29,656 bases of DNA from Chrysochromulina tobinii (lineage: Eukaryota; Haptophyta; Prymnesiales; Chrysochromulinaceae): contig JWZX01002495.1 of NCBI GenBank assembly GCA_001275005.1, positions 1 to 29,656 of the forward strand, read 5' to 3'. Each line of letters starts with the position of its first letter. Position 1 is the stretch's first letter. The translations under genes and the position numbers were made by a program. The notes beneath the pieces were generated by a model. That model was not told the origin of the DNA and did no database searches. It was given only the letters and a program-made list of their open reading frames with translations. Of the stretch, positions 1 through 7,700 are shown piece by piece.

Positions 1-210
1 CGGCCGCGCCGGCGGCGGCGGCGAAGGCGGCAGCGCCTGCGGCTGCGGCCAAGGCGCCGGAGCCCGAGGAGGAGGAGGAGGCTGCTGGCTTCGTACGTCG
101 CGCCACCTCGAAGCGCCGCTGCCCACGCCGTCTCTTTAGCTGCCGCGCCCGCTTTCTCTTCTCATCGAGTGACTGCTCGTCTCTCCTGTTGGCAGGACCT
201 CTTCGATTAA
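1..210 (+). CDS. 60S acidic ribosomal P-stalk protein (P0/P1/P2 type), C-terminal part, 5'-truncated by window edge
   Basis: Only the tail is present. Reading from base 3, the sequence gives an Ala/Lys/Pro-rich hinge, then a Glu run and AAGF, ending at base 92. A donor GTACGT starts at 93. The acceptor TTGGCAG ends at 195 after a pyrimidine-rich stretch. The next exon (196-210) reads D-L-F-D-stop. Joined in phase 0, the C-terminus is EEEEEAAGFDLFD. The acidic run followed by GF(D/G)LFD is the family hallmark of the eukaryotic ribosomal stalk proteins that recruit elongation-factor GTPases. The inferred intron is 103 bp. Without splicing, the frame runs into Arg-rich nonsense and loses the motif, which supports the join. 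The tail alone does not distinguish P0 from P1 or P2. Confidence 0.8.
   Translation, partial: RPRRRRRRRRQRLRLRPRRRSPRRRRRLLASYVAPPRSAAAHAVSLAAAPAFSSHRVTARLSCWQDLFD
93..195 (+). other. Spliceosomal intron (103 bp) in the P-stalk gene
   Basis: Donor GTACGT and acceptor TTGGCAG follow the GT-AG rule. A CT-rich tract (about 165-190) precedes the acceptor. Splicing restores the diagnostic GFDLFD terminus. It leaves a last coding exon of only 15 bases including the stop codon. Confidence 0.75.
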
Positions 211-456
211 GAACGCTGGCAGCAAAACCACGTTGGGGGAGTGGCCCTTTCTCTTGTGTGCGTGAGACTGCGGTTGCACGAGATACAGACGTAGCGGTTG
301 CATATTCTGTTTTTTTCTCTCTAATTTTGTGATTGACACGTGACACGCGTGCAGCCGGCCCGCGAGCGCAGCCCGATCCCGTGAACAGGTTCCTCGACCA
401 TGCTGGCGGGCGGCTCTTCATGGCCAGCGCGCGCCACGGCTAGGCTGCTGTGCATC

Positions 457-1632
457 ATGAGCGCGGCGTCGACAGACGACTCGCCAAACAAGGTGTCTGC
501 GAATCCGTTGCCCACGGCTGAGTACTTCGCGGAATACGGGCAGCTGTATGACCACGTGGGCATGCTCCAAGATGAGCAGCGCATGACCGCGTATCACGAT
601 GCGATCAAGCTCAACGCGGAGCGTCACTTTAAGGGCAAGGTGGTGCTCGACCTCGGGGCCGGCACGGGCGTGCTCTCGATATGGGCGGCGCAGGCAGGTG
701 CAAAGCACGTGTACGCAGTGGAGGCGACTGACGTGGCCACGCACGCGGAGAAGATGGCGGAGGCGCACGGCTTCGGCTCGGTGATCACCGTGCTGCGTGG
801 CCGCATGGAAGAGCTCGAGCTGCCGTGCAAGGTGGATGTGCTCCTCTCCGAGTGGATGGGCTACTTTTTGCTGCGCGAGTCGATGGTGCAGTCGGTGCTG
901 CTTGCGCGCGACCGCTGGCTCGCGCCAGGCGGCGTCATGTACCCTTCCTCGGCGCGGCTGCTCGTCGCCGCGCTCGATGATCCGCCCTTTGTGCCCTCGC
1001 GCCACAGCGAGGTCGAGCGCCACGTGGCCGATTGGGATGTGCTCGCGTCTGACATGTCCACGCGCTACGGCCTCAGCCTCCAGGCGCTCGCTCCGGCGTG
1101 GCGGGCCGAGCAGGAGCAGTACACGTTCCGGCAAGCGTGGCAGGGCCTCGTGCCCGAGAGCGCGGGCATCGGCGAGCCGCAGGTACTCCTCGATGTGGAC
1201 ATGGGCACGGTCCAGAACGATGAGCTCTTTGGGTGGAGTAGCACAGTACAGATCAGTGAGGCGACGCCCGAGACGCCCGTTACGGCCCTCGTCGGCTGGT
1301 TCGACGTGCGCTTCTGCGCGGGGCTGCCGGAGGGCGCCGAAGGCTGCGTGACGCTCGACACGTCGCCCACGGCGGCGCCCACCCACTGGGCACACACGAC
1401 CGTACCGTTGCAGCCGCCGCTCACCACGCCGACGGTCGGCGTGCGCCTGACGCAGAGCACGCGCTCGCACCACGATCTCAACCTTACGCTCAGCTACGAT
1501 GCGGGCGCGCCGCCGGAGCGCGTGGGCGCGAGCTTCGCCATCACGGCCGAGTTTCGGGGCACGCACGCGCGCAGCGGCGAGGCAGGTGTGGCGCCCGCGG
1601 ACGGCTTTGCGTACGATGATGATGCTGCTTGA
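457..1632 (+). CDS. Class I protein arginine N-methyltransferase, PRMT6/PRMT10-like
   Basis: Predicted SAM-dependent arginine methyltransferase acting on protein substrates in nucleus or cytosol. Numbering from an in-frame upstream ATG at 400, motifs are: the N-terminal helix YFAEYGQLYDHVGML (42-56), SAM-binding motif I VLDLGAGTG (82-90), post-I acidic E108, and the double-E loop SEWMGYFLLRESM with E151 and E160. The THW loop is at 328-330. The beta-barrel and dimerisation region follow, so the catalytic core looks complete and uninterrupted. SEWMGY resembles PRMT6 and plant PRMT10 more than PRMT1, which has SEWMGYCL; assignment beyond type I-like is tentative. I prefer the ATG at 457 (MSAASTDDSPNK) because family N-termini are short and polar. 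The ATG at 400 adds 19 residues and cannot be excluded. No introns are evident. Its 3' end converges on bL28. Confidence 0.92.
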   Translation: MSAASTDDSPNKVSANPLPTAEYFAEYGQLYDHVGMLQDEQRMTAYHDAIKLNAERHFKGKVVLDLGAGTGVLSIWAAQAGAKHVYAVEATDVATHAEKMAEAHGFGSVITVLRGRMEELELPCKVDVLLSEWMGYFLLRESMVQSVLLARDRWLAPGGVMYPSSARLLVAALDDPPFVPSRHSEVERHVADWDVLASDMSTRYGLSLQALAPAWRAEQEQYTFRQAWQGLVPESAGIGEPQVLLDVDMGTVQNDELFGWSSTVQISEATPETPVTALVGWFDVRFCAGLPEGAEGCVTLDTSPTAAPTHWAHTTVPLQPPLTTPTVGVRLTQSTRSHHDLNLTLSYDAGAPPERVGASFAITAEFRGTHARSGEAGVAPADGFAYDDDAA

Positions 1633-1831
1633 TCGGCTTCGGCTTTCGCGGCATCGCGGGGTTCTGCGGTGAGATAGCTGCAAATATATTACAATTCATG
1701 CCTGACATGTAGACCCCGGCTCACACACATCAGTTCGCGGTCGTGTGTGCCGCTGGCCAAGGCTCAGCACTTGCATGCGACACGAGCATCCACTACATCG
1801 CAAAACAGTCCATTGAGATACGCAGAGGGTC

Positions 1832-2444
1832 CTAGAACTTGTTGAGGTCGATCTCGTACTTCTTGGCAGTCTCATCCAGCCCCAGCTTGCGGATAGTGCG
1901 CAGCGTCGAGGTGGCCACCTTCAGGCGCACGAAGCGGTCGAGCTCCTTCGAGAACAGGCGCTTCGTCTGAAGGTTGGGCTCCTGCAACCGGGCCCACTTC
2001 TTGTTGGAGAAGCTGACGCGGTTGGCGTTATTCGAGCGTTTGCCGGTGATGTCGCAGATTTTGCTCATCTGCTCACAGCAGCACGAGCAGGTCAGCAGTG
2101 TGCACCCAGTGCGTGTGCGGCGTGAGGCATGGCGGTGCCAGCCTGGATGGAGTTTGGCAGGCTCAGCCTCCGAGAAGCACGCTGCGAGTAGCATGTGCTG
2201 CCAGATGCAGAGCGCCGACCCGACGGCGCCCGCGCCGCCTGACGGCAGTGCATTCGCAGGCGTCCAGCTCAAGAGAGCCTTCCAGAGAGCCGCCGTGTTT
2301 GGAAAAGAGGGCAGCGCGCACCTGGATGGAGTCCGCAGCGCAGCGCGAGACAGCCGCCTGCGAAGCAGGCCGCAGCAGCGGCGCAGCCTGGAAGCCGGCC
2401 GCGACGCCGAGCAGCAGCAGCAGTGTCTTGACAACGCGAGCCAT
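1832..2444 (-). CDS. rpl28: Plastid 50S ribosomal protein bL28, nuclear-encoded, with bipartite targeting leader
   Basis: Exon 1 (2444-2322) encodes a 41-residue leader, MARVVKTLLLLLGVAAGFQA onward. It has a positive start, a Leu-rich hydrophobic core and a small-residue cleavage region followed by G-F. An Arg/Ala/Ser-rich tail resembles the signal-plus-transit peptides of red secondary plastids. Donor CAG|GTGCGC and acceptor GAGCAG|ATG bound a 253-bp intron (2321-2069). Exon 2 (2068-1832) encodes all 78 residues of a bL28 beginning MSKICDITGKR and continuing through KRLFSKELDRFVRLKV, close to the normal family length. The join is phase 0. The protein is a structural component of the large plastoribosomal subunit. 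Reading through the intron without splicing gives a Cys/Arg-rich segment unlike any leader. The start codon lies 173 bp from the divergent TTC23-like gene. Confidence 0.9.
2069..2321 (-). other. Intron (253 bp) separating the bL28 leader from the mature protein
   Basis: Minus-strand GTGCGC donor at 2321 and CAG acceptor ending at 2069, phase 0. The intron falls exactly between the targeting peptide and the first residue of the bacterial-type ribosomal protein. Confidence 0.75.
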
Positions 2445-2617
2445 GGCAAGGAATGTGGACTGCACTCGTCGCGATCTCGAGATTTCCCACAGGAAGTTCA
2501 ACGGTGCCCTCGTTGCGTTCACGCAAGAACCTTACTAAATACATTTAGCGCGACGGGCGTGAAGGTGGAGAGATGCGTGCATGGTGAGGGATCCAGGTTT
2601 CGCGGTTTCTTTCTATT
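2445..2617. promoter_or_regulatory. Bidirectional promoter interval between bL28 (-) and TTC23-like gene (+)
   Basis: These 173 bp separate two divergent start codons. There is a locally AT-rich island (about 2530-2555, around CTAAATACATTTAG) in otherwise GC-rich DNA. No recognised TATA box or other named element can be assigned, so the promoter role is inferred from position. Confidence 0.5.
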
Positions 2618-4198
2618 ATGGACGCGCTCACCGCCCTTGCTCCACCCGCGGAGCAGCTCACGCACCTGTCCGCGCGCGCCGAGTCCCTCCTATCCGGGAG
2701 CCCGCCGCGCCTGGAGGAAGCCGTCGAGCTGCGGCAACACTGTCTCGCGCTCGCGCAGCTCGCGTGCCGGGACGACTCTGCTCAGCTCGCACGCGCAGCG
2801 GCCGACCTCGGAGCGGCCTACCTGCAGGCCGGGCATTTTGCGGCGGCCGCGCGTCACGCCGCGAACGCCGAGAGTCTGCTGTTCCAGACGGCGCAGCCCG
2901 AGCCGTCGCTGCACGCGCACATTCTCGTCACGCTCGCGACCGCGCTCGCCGACAGCCATGAGCACGCACGGGCACTCGAGTGCTTCCCGCGCGCGCTCGC
3001 GCAATCGGAGAGCGCCTTTGGCAAGCGCCATCTGTCGACATGTCCGATGCTGCGCGCCTTCGCGCGGCTCGCCGCCGCACGTAACCCGCCCGACTTTGCC
3101 CGCGCAACGCAGCTGCTCGAGACAGAGCGACGCATCCGGCTTGAGCATGCGAGCGAAGACGAGGTGAGCGCGCCCGCCGACGTTCGTGCGCAGCTTGAGC
3201 TCACCCAGCTCGACCAGGAACGTGCCATCTTGCTGCTGCGCCACGCGAAGCATCTCGATCAACGCGCGGCCCACGCCGCCGGCCCCGCCAGCGCTGGCGC
3301 CATCGGACGCGGTGGAGGCAAGGCCGGTGCTTGCGCGAGTGCGGGCGCGCGGCCCGCCTCGACGCGTGAGCGGCCAATGCCACTTCAGCCGCAGCAGCCG
3401 CAGCAGCCGCAGCAGCCGCAGCAGCCGCCGCAGCAGCAGCTTGCGAAGCATCGGCGCGCCGGCGGCGGATCCGCTCACGGCGGCGCTCACGGCGGCGACG
3501 TTGGCGGCGTTCTGATCGAGATGAGTGCCTCGGAAATGGTCGCACTCGCCACCCGCAAGAGGCAAGAGGCTGCCGAGCTGCTGCGCTCCGCCGCGGACGC
3601 TGCGAGGCCGAGCGAGACAGTTGCTCAGGCGCGGCGGCTCGACAGGCTCGAGGAGGAGGCAGCGGACGTGGCAGAGGAGGAGGAGGAGGAGGAGGAGGAG
3701 GAGGAGGTCGAAGGAGATTCGGACGAGGCGAGGAGCCCAACAGAGGCGCGGCTCGCTGTGCAGCTCGCCGCCGCGTACGCCGAGCTCGAGCAATGGCACG
3801 ACGCCGAGCGCTCCTACCTTCGCGCGCTGCCGTATTATGAGCGCTCCCGAGGCCATGCAGACGAGACCGTCGTTTCGCTGTGGGTCGAGGTGGCAGCGCT
3901 CCGGATGCGTCGGCGAGCGTACTCGGCGGCGGCGCGAGACCATGCGCACGTGCTCGAGATGCAAAAAGTGCTCCATGGGCCGAGGGCCGCCGAGCTCATC
4001 CCAACGGCCGAGCGGCTGTGCAAGGCGCACGTGCTCATGCGCCAGTGGAGGGAGGCGCGCGAGGCGCTGAGCTTCGTGTTCGAGCTCGTGTGCGAGCGGC
4101 ATGGGCGGGAGCATCGCGAGGCCGCGCGCGTCGCTGACGTGCTCAAGTCGCTCGACAAGTACGCCGGCCCCGAGAGCGCGGAGGAGCTTGCCAACTAA
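2618..4198 (+). CDS. TPR-repeat protein resembling TTC23 (ciliary)
   Basis: This 526-residue protein has two helical-repeat blocks. The first (about 8-200) contains AVELRQHCLALAQLA, LARAAADLGAAYLQ and HAANAESLL. It matches the order and spacing of the opening TPRs of TTC23, which in animals acts at the base of the primary cilium (EVC zone, Hedgehog signalling). The second block (about 370-515) has TPR-like segments around LAAAYAELEQWHDAERSYLR and QWREAREAL. Between them is a disordered insert with a Gln-Pro run (about 259-275) and a Glu run (about 348-362). The ATG at 2618 gives a clean start and no intron is needed. The family is assigned from remembered similarity, so 'TPR protein' is firm and 'TTC23-like' is moderate. 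A CFAP36-like ciliary gene lies in the same window. Confidence 0.6.
   Translation: MDALTALAPPAEQLTHLSARAESLLSGSPPRLEEAVELRQHCLALAQLACRDDSAQLARAAADLGAAYLQAGHFAAAARHAANAESLLFQTAQPEPSLHAHILVTLATALADSHEHARALECFPRALAQSESAFGKRHLSTCPMLRAFARLAAARNPPDFARATQLLETERRIRLEHASEDEVSAPADVRAQLELTQLDQERAILLLRHAKHLDQRAAHAAGPASAGAIGRGGGKAGACASAGARPASTRERPMPLQPQQPQQPQQPQQPPQQQLAKHRRAGGGSAHGGAHGGDVGGVLIEMSASEMVALATRKRQEAAELLRSAADAARPSETVAQARRLDRLEEEAADVAEEEEEEEEEEEVEGDSDEARSPTEARLAVQLAAAYAELEQWHDAERSYLRALPYYERSRGHADETVVSLWVEVAALRMRRRAYSAAARDHAHVLEMQKVLHGPRAAELIPTAERLCKAHVLMRQWREAREALSFVFELVCERHGREHREAARVADVLKSLDKYAGPESAEELAN
3388..3442 (+). repeat. CAG/CCG microsatellite encoding Gln-Pro run
   Basis: In-frame (CAGCCG CAG)-type repeats inside the TTC23-like CDS encode alternating Q and P. 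This is typical replication-slippage low complexity. Confidence 0.8.
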
Positions 4199-4728
4199 GT
4201 GATGTAGCGATGTACCCAAATAAGGACGGCGCCTTCGAACGCGACGCAAAGCGTGCGTGACCCAAATAGCCCCCATTGAAGCTTTATTGTAACCCCATTT
4301 AATTCCCAAACAAGTGTAGGGTTGGGGCCTAATAAACATGCAAACTATCGTTATGGTGCGCGCGGCGTGACGCGGCGCGGGGACGTCCGGGTTCTATTCC
4401 GCCGAGACAACCCGCTTTGACCGGACGGAAAAGCGAACGCGGGCGAGCGAGTGCGGATCGAGCACATGCAGCTGCAACCATTGGCATCGCATGCTGCACG
4501 CACCTGCAGAGTGTAAAACTCTACCTTCACCCTTGCGGATCTGCGTTTCGTTCTTTGCGCTCTATCGACTATCCTTGCGCTCTGATGCTTGATCGCGCTA
4601 TCGACCTATTCTGGCGCTCCGGTACCGTATCTCGGTGATCTCAATCTGCCTGCTTTTCTTACTGAAGGTCTCCGAGCGGATCACGGCCGAAACACGCGTC
4701 CTCGGCCGCTCGCCCAGATCTGCGTCTC
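4199..4728. other. Convergent 3' spacer between TTC23-like and CRAL-TRIO/WW genes
   Basis: This 530-bp stretch between two stop codons has lower GC than the flanking coding DNA. An AATAAA hexamer at 4331-4336 lies about 130 bp after the TTC23-like stop and could be a polyadenylation signal for it. Open frames here (for example 4417-4638) lack any recognisable motif or typical codon bias. I see no gene. Confidence 0.5.
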
Positions 4729-7700
4729 TCAGATCCAAGTAGTCCCAAAGCCCATGCCGGTCAGCGATCTCAAGCTGAGCGTGGAGACGTCGTCGTCGGT
4801 AGGAAGACGCTGAGCGGCCACATCCAGCCGGTCGGCCGAGGTGGCGGCGTTAAGGGGAGCCTCCCCGCTGGGAGAGGAGCCCTTCTCGGCGTCCGAGAAG
4901 GTCTCATCGCCGTAGACCATGGTCGCCTGGTTACTCTCCTCCCCGGACTCCTCGCTGCGAGCCTCGTCCTCCTCCTCGTCGTCGTCGCGGCCGCTCTCGA
5001 AAGCCTCCCGATAGCGATCCGGCGACTCGAGCAGCGCGTACAACTGACGCGGCATGCCGAACTCGAACTCGCTGAACCGCTTGCGCAGCTGCGTGACAGC
5101 GGCCTTGGCGCGGGCGGCTGCCGAGGCCGCGGCAGCCGCCGAGGCCGCGGTCACCGCGTCGATGGGCTCAATGTACTTGCCACTCTCATCAAATATCTCT
5201 GCATGGCTCTCGGGCTCGACGTCGTCAAACTTTTGGGCACCTGCCCATAAGGCATTCGGAGGGACTTCAGAGGTCGAATCAGAGGTCCCATCAGAGGTCC
5301 AATCAGAGGTCCAATCAGAGGTCATCAGAGGTCCAATCAGAGGTCCCATCAGAGGTCCAATCAGAGGTCATCAGAGGTCCAATCAGAGGTCCCATCAGAG
5401 GTCCAATCAGAGGTCATCAGAGGTCCAATCAGAGGTCCTATCAGAGGTCCAATCAGAGGTCATCAGGGGTCCAATCAGAGGTCATCAGGGGTCCTAGTCA
5501 GGGGTCCAATCAGAGGTCCATCAATCTCGTGGGCACCTTCGATCAGCAGCCGCTCGGGGAAGTGCCCAAACACAAGGAGCGCGAATGTGTCGTAACGTCC
5601 GATAGTCGCTGGCGCCTCCTTGGGCGGGGCAACGGGTGGTGCCCGGGACGGCGCCTTCTTGTGCGGGGCAACGGGCGGGGCCTTGTGCGCCGCCTCGGCT
5701 GCCCGGGACGGCGCCTGTGATGGTGCCTGAGACGGCGCCTGCGCCTGGAACAGCTTCTGGAACAGCGGCTGGGGCGGCGGCTGGGGCGGCGGCTGGGGCG
5801 GCGGCTGGGGCGGCGGCTGGGGCGGAGTGAAGCGCGAGGCGAAGGAGAAGACGCCCCCGACTACGTTGTCGACGATGGAAGCGAGCACTCCAGGCACAGG
5901 CGCCGTCCCGAGCACTCTAGACGGCGCCGCTCCGAGCACTCCAGGCGGCGCCGTCCCGAGCACTCCAGCCGCAGGCGCCGTCCCGAGCACTCCATGTGGC
6001 GCCGTCCCGAGCACTCCAGGCGGCGCCGTCCCGAGCACTCCAGGCGGCGCCGTCCCGAGCACTCCAGGCAGCGCCGTCCCGAGCACTCCCGGCGGCGCCG
6101 TCCCGAGCACTCCAGGCGGCGCCGTCCCGAGCACTCTCAGCGGCGCCGTCCCGAGCACTCCCGGCGGCGCCGTCCCGAGCACTCCAGGCGGCGCCGTCCC
6201 GAGCACTCCAGGCGGCGCCGTCCCGAGCACTCCCGGCGGCGCCGTCCCGAGCACTCCAGGCGCTTCGGCCGACGATGGCTTCGTCGACGCCGTTCGCTCG
6301 TCATGTGGCCAGGAGCCACCCTCCTGATCGCCCTTGCCCGCGCCTTTGCCCGCGCCCTTGCCCTCGCCTTTGCCCTCGCGCACTTGATCCTCAGCCAGAG
6401 GCGCAGGCGCAGGCACGGGCACTGGCTCGGTAGGAGGCCGCCATCCCTGCGGCACGAGCACTGGTTGTGCCATCCCGAGCGGCGCACGCAGCGACTCGAG
6501 CCGTCGGCGCAACAGACTCGAGTCAGACGCACGCACAGACGGCATCACACTGAATTCGAGCTTCCCGCCCTCCGCGCCCTCAGTCGCCGTCGGTGTCATC
6601 CCCACACTCGGCTTCGCGCCCTCAGTCGCCGTCGGTGTCATCCCCGCGGCGGCTGTTGGCATCGCCGTCGCCGGCGTTGAGGGAGCGAGCGTCGTCGTGA
6701 GCATGGACGTTGAGGGCGCGAGCGTCGTCGTGAGCATGGGCGCGGCGGCCGAGGATGGAGTCGCCTCATGCGCGCTGTGGTGAGCACTTGCATGCAAGGC
6801 CGAGGATGGAGTCGCCTCATGCGCGCTGTGGTGAAAACTTGCATGCAAGGCAGAGGCCCCCACGGCCTCCGCTGCTGCTGCCGCATCGGCTGCCGCCGCT
6901 GTCGCCTTCGCGCTCACGACAGCGCTTGGCGCTGGTGTCGGGCTGCTGGGCGAGGCACGATGCGTGCCACCGGGCGTCGAAGCTGACGAAGCTGACGAAG
7001 CTGACGAAGCCACCGTCGCCGCTGCGGGAACCTCTGCCGCCGCTGGCGCACCTCCGAAGACCGATTCGAGCCATGGAATCCGTGCAGCTGACGAAGCTGA
7101 CGAAGCTGACGAAGCTGACGAAGCTGATTCGAGCCTTGGAATCCGTGCAGCTGACGAAGCTGACGAAGCTGACGAAGCTGACGAAGCTGACGAAGCTGAC
7201 GAAGCTGATTCGAGCCATGGAATCCGTGAAGCTGGTAGCGGAAGCGGTACGGCTGACGAGGGTGCGGCCGCGGGCGACGCGTCGTCTTGGGCGCCCTCCG
7301 CGAAGGTGAGCCGGGCCGCATCGAGGGGCGTCACGGCGCCCTTTGCCATTCGCTCAGGACGGCGCTCCTCCGCATCGTCCTTCTGAGCAGTAGCAGCGGC
7401 CCGCACAGCTGCCTCGGCGCTCGTAGGAGGCGCGCCGTCCTGAGCGAGTCCAATGGGCCGTTCCCACTGCACAGTCCCGTCCTCATGCCAGTAGAAGGTG
7501 TCCTCACCGGGCGGTTTCACCTCCTTGAGGTTTGCTCGGCGGGCGGCATGCTCGGCGTGCCAGCCTGAGGGGAGAGGCGTCGTGGTGGTCACGTTGACGG
7601 CCTCGCTGTGCGCCGCCGCCGCCACGGAAGTGGCTGTTACGGTGGCGCTCGCGGTTTGTGCGACTGACGCAGTGGGAGGTGACGCTGTGGAAAGTGACGC

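Noticed and set aside
418-1683. 421-codon minus-strand open frame fully antisense to the methyltransferase gene
   Set aside because: Its product is Arg/His/Ala-rich with no domain, while the plus strand has every PRMT motif. In GC-rich DNA with G/C third positions, long antisense frames arise by chance.
1974-3167. Plus-strand 397-codon frame across bL28 and the start of the TTC23-like gene
   Set aside because: Ser/Arg-rich shadow. It overlaps a convincing spliced bL28 on the other strand and the TPR gene in another frame.
2690-4339. 549-codon minus-strand frame opposite the TTC23-like gene
   Set aside because: The sequence is Leu/Arg-rich with poly-Leu opposite the Glu run and shows no motif; the plus strand has ordered TPR helices.
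4385-4425. GGGTTCTATTCC resembling a tRNA T-loop
   Set aside because: The flanking stem does not pair and there is no anticodon arm or acceptor stem at the right distance.
4729-5349. Treating the acidic tail of the CRAL-TRIO/WW gene as a separate gene starting inside the minisatellite
   Set aside because: The apparent start lies within the repeat. A GT-AG splice with matching phase joins this segment to the upstream exon.
5264-5524. CRISPR-like array of short direct repeats
   Set aside because: Units are contiguous 10/12-bp repeats with no unique spacers and sit in a eukaryotic intron.
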